Source: Spongilla lacustris
Taxonomy: Eukaryota > Porifera > Demospongiae > Spongillida > Spongillidae
Assembly: GCA_949361645.1 (NCBI GenBank)
Contig: OX442419.1
Location: 10,007,851 to 10,071,850 of the forward strand
Reading direction: 5' to 3'
DNA: 64,000 bases
The translations under genes and the position numbers were made by a program. This document shows, in pieces, positions 48,581 through 60,373 of the stretch (position 1 is its first letter; every line of letters starts with the position of its first letter). Under the pieces are notes generated by a model. That model worked only from the letters and a program-made list of their open reading frames with translations, was not told the DNA's origin and did not search any database.

Positions 48581-49199
48581 GTCAATGTGTTTTACAAGAA
48601 TGTATGCAATTATTTAAATATACATATATACAGTGTAATGAAAAATCACATATTTCATAAGCAATACCATTAGTTATTTCATGTATCAACTCATGTGCAG
48701 CAAATAAAGTTATACCTAACTATATTTTTGCATGCAACATCACCATATGTGATCAGCAGCAAGCAGGATGGACAACCACCTGAACAGCTTTGTGCACTGT
48801 GCTAGTGCACACCTTAACAGCTTATCTGCAGAAAAGCACAAATGACCCAACGTGCAGTGACTTGGGCTGACACTGTTTAACTAACTGGTCGCAGCTAGAG
48901 TCCTACGGTGCTTGGGCAAAGGAAGCTATGCAATCATTCCAAAAGCTCACAACACCAGGCATAAAAGACAGCTGTGCTATCTGATCAGGAAGGCAAAACT
49001 AGCTGAGGGTAAATGCAACAGCAATGGGCCTCTCCACCTTAAAGCTTTACGTTTAATTTGGTCATGTTCATACAACTATCATCATGTTCTCAATATTATG
49101 TCATACTTAGCATTCATCTTCTCTGGCTTGCAAGGAATAATGAGAAGAGGTGTTAGAGCAATTGTGGCACCTTTTCATCATCTTGTAGTGCCATAAGCT

Positions 49200-49540
49200 T
49201 CAAAATAAAAAATAAAATTTTCTTTTAATTTTAACTTCAGTTTGTGACAACACCTGCACCTGGAATCATTGATCCCAGAACCTACTTCCTGCATGGAATC
49301 ATTTGTACATAAGGATTTCGGGAGATGATGGAGGTGCAAGAGGGGGAGCCATGGCCAAGTTTGATCTGATTTAAGCTACAAAATGATGTATCACTGCTCC
49401 TGGCCCAGTGTTAAACATGCAATAGTGTTGTAGGCTCACTAAAAGTGCATGACAACTTACCAGCCTTGTGTCGTGGAATAAATATAATTATAATTGCAAG
49501 GTCAATTTCAAAAGCCACAACAATGGACCTGCTTGAGGGT
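49200..49540. other. Sequence replacing the Ig exon block in copy B
   Basis: About 340 bp without similarity to copy A, lying where A has about 7.5 kb with three ectodomain exons and the minisatellite. No gene or repeat signature seen. Confidence 0.5.
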
Positions 49541-50061
49541 TAAGGTAGTTTGGTTGTGCATGGTCGTTTGTAATAATGTGTGATTAATTATAATTATATT
49601 TGTAATAACTAAAAGTAAATAAATATAGATTCGCTAGCAGGCCAGCTGGATAGCCCGAGCATTGTCCTGAATTAAGCTCAGGCTTAGTCTACTATACATG
49701 CCCTGCGTCACTCCGGATTTATTTATAACATTTCAAATAAACCTAAAATGCACTTGTTATTAATTCCACACAATACCAAGACCCAAACCTAGGATAGTTT
49801 GGGCAATGGACCTTGTCCAGGTGAGGTTCATCTTGCTGCAAGCATCATGGGTGACCTTGCTCCCACATGGCTATTTGCCAGGTCAGAAGCGCAAAGGTGT
49901 TGACTGTAGGTGTCAACTGCTAAGGGTAGGATCCTACAACTATAACAATCCTACATTTGCAAATAGGCTTCTTCATTTGCAAATTTAGGACTGTGAGTTG
50001 TAGGATCCTACATGTACCAAACTTCACTTTAACATACTGTACCTTGTTTCCTTGCTATTTG

Positions 50062-50163
50062 TGTGGAGTGATGAACTATGGACACATTATTACGCATACT
50101 ATGTTGTATTAATGCACGTGATGTGTGGTTATTATTAATTAGAGTTTCGAGTAACACGCTACA
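50062..50163 (+). repeat. Left LTR (102 bp)
   Basis: TG...CA ends, identical to the right LTR. No clear TATA box; it contains TTATTATTAATTAG near its 3' part. Confidence 0.9.
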
Positions 50164-50223
50164 TGGTGGCAGCTTACTGGGATTGAAACGTGAACGACTA
50201 TCCTTGTTCGGGTGCGTGGAAAC

Positions 50224-52551
50224 ATGGCTACATATCAACTACCGGCAGTTGAGTGCTTCGATTTTGGAAAACCGGGAGACTGGCCTAGTTGGGTTCGCAG
50301 ATTTGAGCGTTTCCGGGAAGCATCGGGTCTGAAAGAAAAGGAAGAAGAGGCGCAAATTAGTGCTCTAATCTATATGATGGGAGATAAGGCAGAGGACATT
50401 TTACGCTCTTTCGGTTTGAAGGATGAAGACAAAAAGAAGTACAAGGTAGTGCGCGATCGATATGATGCTTACTTTGTCAAGAAGCGGAATGTCATTTACG
50501 AGCGCGCCAAGTTTAACTTACGGAAACAAGAGGATGGAGAGCCTGTGGACGACTTTGTTACATCTTTGTATTCTCTGGTCCAGTATTGCAACTTTGGAGA
50601 CCTTCATGATGAAATGATCAGAGATCGACTGGTGGTAGGTCTTAGGGATGCAAACCTTTCTGAAAAGTTACAGCTGGATTCAGAGCTTACTCTGGAGAAG
50701 GCCATTGCCATAGCACGCCAGTCGGAAAGTGTAAAGCTACAGCAAGCTACAGTAAGGGGAGAACAGAAGATTGTTAATGTGGAGCTGGAAGCTGTATCAG
50801 CCAAACAACGTTTATCAAAACTACAATCACAAAGTGGGGGAACTGGGTCCCCATCTGGTAAGCAGTGTTTTAGGTGTGGGCGATTTCCACCCCATACCTT
50901 TCACCAATGTCCAGCTAGAAATATCATATGCCATCGCTGTGGTAAACGGGGGCATTTTCAATCTCACTGTCAAACTCCTACAGATATTAGTACAGTTAGT
51001 AAGCAGAGTGGCACTGGTTTTGTTGGTATTTTAGATGCTGGGGAAGAAAGACCCTGGTTTGTCACTCTTCAGCTTCAGGGCCTAAGTGTGTGCTTCAAAA
51101 TAGACACAGGGGCAGATGTTACAGTTATCCCAGAGTCAGTGTTTAAGAGAATAAAGGATGCAAATCTGATGCATAGTGATAGGATACTGTGTGGTCCTGC
51201 CCAAATTGCTCTCCATGTTATTGGCCAGTTTACTGCTACATTGAAGCACCGTGGTGTAGTTATTAGTGAGGGAGTGTATGTAGTACGAGGCTTGCAAACA
51301 CCTTTAATTGGCCTTCCAGCAATTAAAGCTTTGGGATTGGTTGTACGAGTGTGTGCTACTGAATCGGAGGATTATACCACAAGAATACTCAATAGTTATC
51401 CTGAGTTGTTTACTGGCCTTGGTACACTGGGTGAAGAGTACACAATACGTCTAAGGCCTCATGCACAACCTTTTGCATGTCATACTCCACGGAGAGTTGC
51501 CCTCCCACTCATGAATGCTGTGAAAGAAGAGTTAGAGAGAATGGTAGAGTTGGGAGTGATTAGGCCAGTACAAGATGCAACAGAGTGGTGTGCAGGGATG
51601 GTTGTGGTTCCCAAAGCGGATGGCAAGATACGTATATGTGTGGACTTCACTAAATTGAATGAAAGTGTATGTAGAGAGCTACACATGTTGCCTTGTGTGG
51701 AGCAAATATTAGCGCAGCTTAGTGGAGCAAAGTTGTTTTCTAAATTAGATGCAAACTCTGGTTTTTGGCAAATCAAGCTGTCAGTGTCATCGTCTCCACT
51801 TACAACTTTCATAACTCCATTCGGGAGATTTTGCTTTCAAAGACTTCCATTTGGGATCACTTCTGCACCAGAGATATTCCAGAAGCGAATGACTGAAATT
51901 CTTCTTGGTCTTGACGGAGTTGTGTGTATGATGGACGATGTCTTGATCTTTGGGCCAAATCAAGAAATCCATGACATGAGGTTAAAAGCTGTGTTGCAGA
52001 GGGTCAAGTCTGCTGGGGTTACATTAAATAAAGACAAATGTGTATTCTCTCAGAGCAGTGTGAAATTTCTGGGACAAATTGTAGATGCACATGGGGTGAG
52101 GCCGGATCCAAACAAAGTGACTGCTATCAGAGAGATGGCTGCACCGACAAACACAACAGAATTTAGACGATATCTTGGGATGATTAATCAACTTAGTAAA
52201 TTCACTCCTAATATAGCGGAACTCACCAAGCCACTTCGAGAGTTGCTGAGTAAGAGGAATCAGTGGACATGGAATGAAACCCATCAGAAAGCATTCTCTA
52301 AGTTGAAGGACGAAGTCAGTACGCAACCTGTTTTAGCTTTGTACTCTCCCAAGTTGGATACTATTGTGTCGGCGGATGCTTCTTCATATGGCATTGGTGC
52401 TGTTTTGCTCCAAAGACAGCTTGATGGATCTGTAAAACCAGTTTCATATGCCTCTAGATCCTTAACTCCAACTGAACAGAAGTATGCTCAGATTGAAAAG
52501 GAGGCTTTGGGTGTAACATGGGCTTGTGAGCGCTTCAGAGACTACCCGTAG
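50224..52551 (+). CDS. Ty3 gag-pol, 5' part (Gag, protease, RT, start of RNase H)
   Basis: The start chosen is the ATG at 50224, the first in the frame after the primer-binding site (a GTG at 50212 is less likely). Gag has a helical capsid-like part (about residues 10-180) followed by two zinc knuckles (CFRCGRFPPHTFHQC and CHRCGKRGHFQSHC, residues ~215-250). The aspartic protease has IDTGADVTVIP (~295). RT follows with CVDFTKLN and MMDDVLIFG, the latter containing the catalytic Asp pair. RNase H starts with ADASSYGIGAVL. The frame stops at 52549-52551 only because the insertion at 52545 introduces TAG; it resumes after the insertion. Gag and Pol are in one frame with no shift. Confidence 0.9.
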   Translation: MATYQLPAVECFDFGKPGDWPSWVRRFERFREASGLKEKEEEAQISALIYMMGDKAEDILRSFGLKDEDKKKYKVVRDRYDAYFVKKRNVIYERAKFNLRKQEDGEPVDDFVTSLYSLVQYCNFGDLHDEMIRDRLVVGLRDANLSEKLQLDSELTLEKAIAIARQSESVKLQQATVRGEQKIVNVELEAVSAKQRLSKLQSQSGGTGSPSGKQCFRCGRFPPHTFHQCPARNIICHRCGKRGHFQSHCQTPTDISTVSKQSGTGFVGILDAGEERPWFVTLQLQGLSVCFKIDTGADVTVIPESVFKRIKDANLMHSDRILCGPAQIALHVIGQFTATLKHRGVVISEGVYVVRGLQTPLIGLPAIKALGLVVRVCATESEDYTTRILNSYPELFTGLGTLGEEYTIRLRPHAQPFACHTPRRVALPLMNAVKEELERMVELGVIRPVQDATEWCAGMVVVPKADGKIRICVDFTKLNESVCRELHMLPCVEQILAQLSGAKLFSKLDANSGFWQIKLSVSSSPLTTFITPFGRFCFQRLPFGITSAPEIFQKRMTEILLGLDGVVCMMDDVLIFGPNQEIHDMRLKAVLQRVKSAGVTLNKDKCVFSQSSVKFLGQIVDAHGVRPDPNKVTAIREMAAPTNTTEFRRYLGMINQLSKFTPNIAELTKPLRELLSKRNQWTWNETHQKAFSKLKDEVSTQPVLALYSPKLDTIVSADASSYGIGAVLLQRQLDGSVKPVSYASRSLTPTEQKYAQIEKEALGVTWACERFRDYP

Positions 52552-53189
52552 GAAAATAATTTAAGCGTACCGCGATTAATCACGTTACAACCGCTTAATC
52601 GCGTTATTGCGGGAAGTGGTTTAATGAATCGCGTTTTATCGCTGTAGCTTGGACTCAACGCGTTTAATTGTAACCCGGAACGTTTACTTCAGCTGAAGAA
52701 GACTGCGTGAACTAAGAAATTCTACTCGGCTTATAAGCAAGTAAGAGTCAGAACCTGAGAACATGTATAGTTCGATGTCCTCTTTCGACTTAATAAGTTT
52801 CAGTGCGCTATATTTGGAGCGCACTCGTAAACACAACAGCTACAAAACATGTATTTCTGGAAACATATTTATAGGGACAATTAAATATGGTCGTTCCTGC
52901 AGCTTGATACTTTAGCACCGCCACGGTGTATGTATTTTTACGCATAAGCATGCTTAAGCAAAATTATTATTATTTTATCTCCTGCTTCTCATTCCTAAAT
53001 GCATGCATGTCTTACAGGTTTGTTGTTTACAGTGTTATATATATACAATGCTTCACATGTTATGCCACACATTCTGGCTAGTGAATTATGGGGGCTTCTT
53101 TATCACTTTGGGCAGGTTTCCAGTCATGCATATGTATTATCAATTTGTATTTCATCACCCTTTGTAACTTGACATGATGGTCTTTGTAA

Positions 53190-54960
53190 CTTTGGACAGG
53201 ATTGTCTGGACACTCTTAGATTCACTACACCTCATGACAGCAGTCTATCTGGTAGAAGGGCGTGTCATATGGGCGTAGTTTCGTCACGTGAGTTGTGTGT
53301 TTGTGCATTAGTTCAAAATTCTATTTCTGTTACCCTTCGTAACTTTGGACAGGATTGTCTGGACACTCTTAGATTCACTACACCTCATGACAGCAGTCTA
53401 CCCGGTAGAAGGGCGTGTCATATGGGCGTGGTTTCGTCACGTGAGTTGTGTGTTTGTGCATAAGTTCAAAATTCTATTCCTGTTACCCTTCGTAACTTTG
53501 GACAGGATTGTCTGGACATTCTTAGATTCACTAAACCTCATGACAGCAGTCTACCCGGTAGAAGGGCGTGTCATATGGGCGTGGTTTCGTCACGTGAGTT
53601 GTGTGTTTGTGCATAAGTTCAAAATTCCATTCCTGTTGCCCTTCGTAACTTTGGACAGGATAGTCTGGACACTCTTAGATTCACTACACCTCATGACAGC
53701 AGTCTACCCGGTAGAAGGGCGTGTCATATGGGCGTGGTTTCGTCACGTGAGTTGTGTGTTTGTGCATAAGTTCAAAATTCTATTCCTGTTACCCTTTGTA
53801 ACTTTGGACAGGATTGTCTGGACATTCTTAGATTCACTAAACCTCATGACAGCAGTCTACCCGGTAGAAGGGCGTGTCATATGGGCGTGGTTTCGTCATG
53901 TGAGTCGTGTGTTTGTGCATAAGTTCAAAATTCCATTCCTGTTGCCCTTCGTAACTTTGGACAGGATTGTCTGGACACTCTTAGATTCACTACACCTCAT
54001 GACAGCAGTCTACCCGGTAGAAGGGCGTGTCATATGGGCGTGGTTTCGTCACGTGAGTCGTGTGTTTGTGCATAAGTTCAAAATTCTATTCCTGTTGCCC
54101 TTCGTAACTTTGGACAGGATTATTCTTAGAATCACTACACCTCATGACAGCAGTCTACCCGGTAGAAGGGCGTGTCATATGGGCGTGGTTTCGTCACGTG
54201 AGTTGTGTGTTTGTGCATAAGTTCAAAATTCTATTCCTGTTACCCTTCGTAACTTTGGACAGGATTGTCTGGACACTCTTAGATTCACTACACCTCATGA
54301 CAGCAGTCTACCCGGTAGAAGGGCGTGTCATATGGGCGTGGTTTCGTCACGTGAGTTGTGTGTTTGTGCATAAGTTCAAAATTCTATTCCTGTTGCCCTT
54401 TGTAACTTTGGACAGGATTGTCTGGACACTCTTAGATTCACTACACCTCATGACAGCAGTCTACCCGGTAGAAGGGCGTGTCATATGGGCGTGGTTTCGT
54501 CACGTGAGTTGTGTGTTTGTCCATAAGTTCATAATTCTATTCCTGTTGCCCTTCTTAACTTTGGACAGGATTGTCTGGACACTCTTAGATTCACTACACC
54601 TCATGACAGCAGTTTGCCCGGTAGAAGGGCTTGTCATATGGGCGTGGTTTCGTCACGTGGGTTATGTGTTTGTCCATAAGTTCATAATTCTATTCCTGTT
54701 GCCCTTCTTAACTTTGGACAGGATTGTCTGGACACTCTTAGATTCACTACACCTCATGACAGCAGTCTACCCGGTAGAAGGGCGTGTCATATGGGCGTAG
54801 TTTCGTCTGGTCAGCGGTGTTTTTCTGTCGAAGTTCAAATTTATATTTATTTTGCCCTCCATAACTTTGGACAGGATGGTCTGGACACTCTTACATTCAT
54901 TGCAGCTCCAGAGTGCCTGCAGTCTACTTTGCATTGAAAGACGTGTTCCTAGGAGCGGAA
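53190..54960. repeat. 153-bp tandem repeat (about 11 copies)
   Basis: Units contain ACTTTGGACAGGATTGTC, CATGACAGCAGTCTACCCGG and TTTCGTCACGTGAGT. The period of 153 bp is a multiple of three, producing open frames of 291 and 218 codons that encode a 51-residue period. One unit near 54120 is 9 bp shorter, which keeps the frame; the last (54830-54960) is diverged. CACGTG occurs in nearly every unit. Without splice or start context I treat the frame as non-coding. Confidence 0.85.
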
Positions 54961-57690
54961 TTTATGTTTGCATCACCTCCATAATAGTACTATGTCTATG
55001 TAATTGAACACCTCTGTTTGGATGTGGCAAGGTGGTTGTGTTTACTCAACATCCACAACTCGACAACTTGGAACATGCGTTTAGTGACATTTTCATGTGT
55101 TTATTTGGCATTTTCATGAATTCTTAGTGTTTGGATCTATTATTGTTACCACACACAGAGCCGAATATACACATGTCATTTGTACTGAGGTATTTACTTT
55201 TAAAAATAAAGATAAAATTACTAATAATTCTGCATAGTCTAGGACTCATTGCAAAAGTTTTCTAAACAAGGCATTGTAATGATAAATGGCACTGATTCTA
55301 TTTTTATATCATGATCACTGCTACACATAGGTGACAGGTCACATCAAATACATTACTGCAACATGTCAATTAATAAACTCGAAGCCATTTGGAGGCAGAG
55401 CAGCACGCAATTGCTTCTCTTGCATAGTTATGGAACCACAAAGTGAAGTCAGACGTTCATGCTGCTTCAATGTATATCAATTTATCTACTTCCGTTGATG
55501 CTTGATGTTGTAGCTGCTGGTCTTAATGGCTTGATTGCACAGAGTATCACTAGAGATGTTTGTGATGCAATTGTTACTGACAAAAATGATGTACAGTCTC
55601 AAGCTGTACTTGCTCATCCATTATATAATCATTTCGTTTAGTAGTCTTACAATTGTATGAATTAAAGTAGAATGATACATCGCACAATAGCTCTGCATGG
55701 TGTGTATAGTGTGACAGCTGACATTTCTTTATTACAATCAACTTGCAGTTTGCTGTGGCAATATACTTATGAAGCTCATCAGTCGAAAGAGAACTCAGAA
55801 GCCTGTACATTTGCACCTATTACTTACACAGGTGCTGCACTTCTGCTAACAAGAATACAAATAGCAATCTGGTGAAAATAGCTGCATGGATTTCAGTGCG
55901 GCAATTTCAATTAGCATGCTTTCAGCTCCAAGATAACAATTCTAGGTAATCCGGCACATACATGCATGTTCTACCTAGTTCTCCTTTATTGTATACAACC
56001 AATGCATCCATTAAACTGTATGCAATTTTTGCCTTAGCTAGTAAGTCTTAATTCACAGCCAAAAGAATGATATACATGTATAGGAAACAATGTTTCCTTC
56101 TAAGCATACATTTAATAAAGGGTTGGTGAACACAACAACATGCATATATCTATGGTACAGTTTATTTAGCTTGAATAAAAGATAAAAGTAGACGTACGTG
56201 GTTTGTTTCTCTTTATAGAAAAGCCAAACGCCTAGCTCCTAACATTATATTGGTCTCTGAAAATCTATTGAACATTCAATCGAAATTAGCAGTACATTGC
56301 CTTGTAAATAAGTGTTCTAGAGGCATATTGAGCTTGCTAGAATCGCTACATCCGTATCGTACAGATACTCTTCGCTTCGTTTTGGCAACACTAGAATTCG
56401 AATTTTCCAGTACTACAAACATATACATGTATACCGCACGCATGCGCAGGTGATGCAACTTTGACAGCTGCATTTTTCATTTACAGCTCCAGCTGCAATT
56501 TGCATATATCCGCCATTAAACTAGCTTAGTACTCCATGACTTTAAGGACAGGAAAGAGCAGCAGCCTTGCACCGTAAGATGGACTAATGATGAAGAGGTA
56601 TATATGAAGACATCGTATACATAGGTTTGTGAGAAACATATGTGTTTGTATGTTGTGATGATCAGGATCGCTCGACGAGATGAAAGCAATCATCGATCGC
56701 TGCTAGCGCTATGGAAGAGATTATGACTCCGGCGGCGAAGAAGATGAAACACAGAAGAGGCGAAAGAATATCAGAGAAACCAGAAGGAACATAAACGGTA
56801 CAGTATAGCGCGTGACGATATTCGAAACATTATCTCATTATACACAGCAGAACCACCTTGGCCATTGCCCATTCTGCCCATTCGGTCGGATGAGGAAGAG
56901 CTTAAGGTTGTGTAAATATTCTCTATTTAGATTACAACAAAGAAAAGGAAGCAGTCACATCAAAAGCTGGGAAAAAAAAAAACAATCAAGGCTGAACGAG
57001 GCTAAGCAGAGTGACAGAGAGGTACGTAAGAGCTGATTATGTATCTGGCTTTTGATTGCGTAGGAGATATCGAAAACAAGTACAAGTTATCAACAACGAC
57101 CAGCTAGCTGAGCTCTGGAGGGGTGAGCTCACACCACAATGGCATGCTGCTATAGGGCTGGTGATCAGCATGTAGGTGTGTTATGATGTGCATATACTGG
57201 CTATTGAATAGATCAGTACACACAGCTCAGATCTGCATCAACAGTACAGCTCCCCTGAAAAGAATTTCCTATGGTGAGTCATTGTCTGATACACCAGCAA
57301 TCCTTACTGCTCTGCTCATAGTGCTCAATGGAAGACCAAAGTACGCTAAATGAATCCTGTATGCATCAGAGGAATCTGAAGTAAGCTACACAGAAAATGA
57401 TGAATTGAATTTGTATGACGAACTGAAATTTATTTTTATAGTGCAGCACATTTACAAATACTCTGAAGCTATAATGCTGCTGAGGAGGAAAGGTGGAAGA
57501 AAATTCAATACGAATAGCAAGTGCAGGAACAGTACAGCGGCCTTGAAATCCAATAGTTCCACAGCTGCAGACTCTTTTGTTGTAGTTTGTAGTGCCTTTG
57601 AAATGATGAATGAGATTTATGTTACGCAACAAATTTTATATGCAAGTGTATAAATACCTAGTTCGCATTACGTCATGCACTTTATAGACC
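54961..57690. other. Interior of the 5.4-kb element; no gene recognised
   Basis: Several short open frames on the plus strand (55459-55641, 55672-55875, 56250-56453, 56812-57036, 57405-57653) lie in the same orientation and could be fragments of a spliced or decayed gene, but I see no domain and no consistent set of splice sites. Confidence 0.4.
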
Positions 57691-57939
57691 AACGCGGTAT
57701 ATCGCGATTAATAATCATCATATATCGCCATTACCCGCGCTGGGCAAATGCCGCGATTTAGCGCGTTTGAGCGCCAAACGCGTCAAATTCGGCCATAATA
57801 CCGCGTTGTATCGCAAGTAAGCGCGATTAATCGCGCTGTGTGTATCGCACCTCATTCGCAACCGCGTTTAAGCGTCAACGTCTTAAGCGCGTCACAACGC
57901 ATTATGGCGCGTTGCAACGCCGATTTTTTCCTACGGGTA

Positions 57940-59725
57940 TCTTACAGGACTTCAATTTCAAATTGAGACAGACCATAAACCTCTTGTACCACTCCTGGGG
58001 TCGAAGAACCTGGAGGATTTGCCATTAAGGGTTCAGCGTTTTCGACTAAGATTGATGAGATTTAAGTACACAGTTTCACATATACCAGGAAAAGAGTTGG
58101 TCATTGCTGATACATTGTCGCGAGCTCCAAGCAATGAAGTATGTCAAGAAGACAAAGAGTTTAGAGCAGAAATTCAAGCTTATGTCGACCTGGTAGTTAG
58201 GAATATACCTACTTCTGAACCAAAGATGCTGGAAATAAAACAAGCTCAGCAGAAGGATGAAATATGTCAAAAGGTCATTCTACACTGCCAAGATGGTTGG
58301 CCTGATAAGAGTCTTGTTAAGGGTGAATTGAAGCAATTTTTCCACGTCGCATCAGAACTTTCTGTGGAAGATGGCTTGTTGTTGAGAGGCAATCGGATAG
58401 TGATACCGATGGCTCTACGTGCACCAGTTTTGAATAGATTGCATGAAGGACACTTGGGAATCAACAAATGCAGGGATCGTGCAAGGGAATCAGTGTGGTG
58501 GCCTGGTCTAAACAGAGAATTGGAAGTAAAGATTAGTATGTGTACCAAGTGTATAAAATCGCATTCTCAGAAGCCAGAACCTTTGATGATGTCAAAGCTA
58601 CCTGACTTGCCTTGGCAGAAAGTTGCGACTGACCTGTTTAGTTGGAAAGGTTCACAGTATCTTCTTGTCATTGATTATTTTTCTCGATATGTGGAGCTCT
58701 CCAAACTTTCTGCAACTACATCTCAGGATGTAATCAACCAAATGAAATCTATTTTTGCAAGGCACGGAATCCCAAATGAAGTGGTCTCGGACAATGGTCC
58801 TCAGTTTTCATCAAAAGTATTTCACTCTTTTGCTGGGGAATATGGATTTGTTCACACCACCAGCAGCCCTAGGTACCCTCAAGGAAATGGTGAAGCCGAA
58901 CGGGCAGTGAGAACCATTAAAAACATCCTTGACAAAACAACAGACCCATACCTTGGTCTTCTTGCATATCGTTCCACTCCGCTCCGTAATGGTTACAGCC
59001 CGTCTGAACTGTTGATGAATAGGAGATTGAGGACCACAGTTCCTACGTTGGGGTATAATTTACACCCATCAGTACCTAACTATCCTCAGCTCAGAGCAAT
59101 GGAGGAAAGAGATAAACAGAAACAGAAGAGTGATTTTGATAGACGTCATGCCAGTCGATCTCTTCAACAATTGATGCCAGGTGATCAAGTGTGGATTGAT
59201 GACCAAAATTTGAGAGGATCTATAGTGAAGGAATACTCCCCAAGGTCTTATTTGGTTGAGACGGAAAGGGGTACACTGCGGAGGAACAGACGACAGCTGA
59301 AATTTCTCCCAGGGGAAAAGGATTATAGTCATTCAGCCGTAGTACACAATGGTGGAGGTGTTAGCAGTGCTGATCCAGTGCCCCATAATGTTGTTATCCT
59401 TCGAGATGAGGAAGAGACACCGAGGGAGCAGCAGGAAGCAGCAATAGACCCACAAGATCAGGAAAGGACATTACAGGTGCCGGAAGAATCAACTGATCCA
59501 GTGCCCCATAATGTTGTTATCCTTCGAGATGAGGAAGAGACACCGAGGGAGCAGCAGGAAGTAGCTGAACCACAAGTGCAAGAGCATGAATCAGAAGGGC
59601 AATATGAGACCCCAAATCTAAATAATCCCAATGCATCTGGTTCTCATAAGCAACAGGAGTTAGCTCAACCAACACCAGTCATTACAAGGAGCGGTCGTGT
59701 ATCTAGACCACCAAATAGGCTCTAG
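57940..59725 (+). CDS. Ty3 pol, 3' part (end of RNase H, integrase)
   Basis: This continues the frame interrupted at 52545. It starts with the end of RNase H (ETDHKPL, then HIPGKELVIADTLSR). The integrase has an HHCC zinc finger (HEGHLGINKC...CTKCIKS), a core with Asp in VATDLF, Asp in VVSDNGPQF and Glu in GNGEAERAVRT, and a C-terminal chromodomain-free tail with LVETERGTLRRNRRQLKFL. The last ~125 residues are low-complexity and acidic and include a 123-bp tandem duplication (start points 59372 and 59495, repeat DPVPHNVVILRDEEETPRE). All catalytic residues are present. As the genome stands this half has no start codon of its own. Confidence 0.9.
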
Positions 59726-59735
59726 AAAAGGGAGA
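59724..59735 (+). promoter_or_regulatory. Polypurine tract of the Ty3 element
   Basis: AGAAAAGGGAGA directly before the right LTR, the expected plus-strand primer position. The pol stop codon TAG (59723-59725) overlaps its first bases. Confidence 0.7.
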
Positions 59736-59837
59736 TGTGGAGTGATGAACTATGGACACATTATTACGCATACTATGTTGTATTAATGCACGTGATGTGT
59801 GGTTATTATTAATTAGAGTTTCGAGTAACACGCTACA
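59736..59837 (+). repeat. Right LTR (102 bp)
   Basis: Identical by eye to the left LTR over 102 bp. It is followed by the target duplication ATTTG. Confidence 0.9.
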
Positions 59838-60373
59838 ATTTGCACCACGAATCCTACATCCCACCAATCACTTTCTCGATAGAGAAGTTTTTGATTTACA
59901 TGTAGTAATTATATAGTGCATGTGGATGAGCTGTGTAAGTTGTATCATTCCCTTTTTGCTGTGCGCAATATTTTTCAATATCATAGAGGTCTTTCCATAG
60001 GGTGTGGCAATGCAAAACAGTAGTGTATCATAACGGAATCATAATGGAAACATACATGTATGCTATACCTAACGATGACATCATTGGGTGGCAAAATTTG
60101 GCAAACTGAGAAATGCCGCAAAAACAACATAAGTTATAAACCACTCGCCATGCACTGCTTCTGTACAGTATAATATGCTACCTAAAATTATACCCTGGCT
60201 GACGACCAGGCTCGGGCCTCCAATTAATGGCAGGCTAGCGAATGATCGAACGCCTTTTCAAATTTGCATGCACACATATCTACATCACTACATGCACACA
60301 ATAGCCCGCGGCCCTGCTGTGACCGCCGGCCACATAGAATCCGAAAATAGCAATGAGTACAATGAAAACTTAC

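Larger units (their letters stand above)
52545..57937. mobile_element. 5.4-kb TIR element inserted in the Ty3 RNase H region
   Basis: The ends are CCCGTAGGAAAA (52545) and TTTTTTCCTACGGG (57937), flanked by TA (52543-52544 and 57938-57939). Taking the element out with one TA restores the RNase H reading frame exactly. Both subterminal regions (52570-52690 and 57690-57920) are packed with GCG/CGCG-containing motifs such as CGCGATTAATC and its inverse, far richer in CpG than the surroundings; these are likely transposase binding sites. The interior has a 153-bp tandem repeat and no recognisable transposase, so it is probably non-autonomous. Ends and TA duplication resemble the two-gene element at 20498-26699. 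Confidence 0.85.
50062..59837 (+). mobile_element. Ty3-type LTR retrotransposon with 102-bp LTRs, interrupted
   Basis: The two LTRs (50062-50163 and 59736-59837) start TGTGGAG and end GCTACA, are 102 bp long and identical by eye, so the insertion is recent. It is flanked by ATTTG (50057-50061 and 59838-59842), a 5-bp duplication; copy A keeps the empty site near 39462. A primer-binding site starting TGGTGGCAG follows the left LTR and a purine tract AGAAAAGGGAGA precedes the right one. One gag-pol frame runs through the element but is split by a 5.4-kb insertion (52545-57937). Without it the element would be about 4.4 kb. LTRs this short are unusual for Ty3 elements. Domain order (protease, RT, RNase H, integrase) is that of Ty3/Metaviridae. 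Confidence 0.9.

Noticed and set aside
48912..49196. 94-codon plus-strand frame in copy B
   Set aside because: The homologous region in copy A (31203-31496) does not keep the frame; no recognisable domain.
53345..54800. 291- and 218-codon open frames as a membrane protein gene
   Set aside because: The hydrophobic periods come from a 153-bp tandem repeat; frames begin and end within repeat units.
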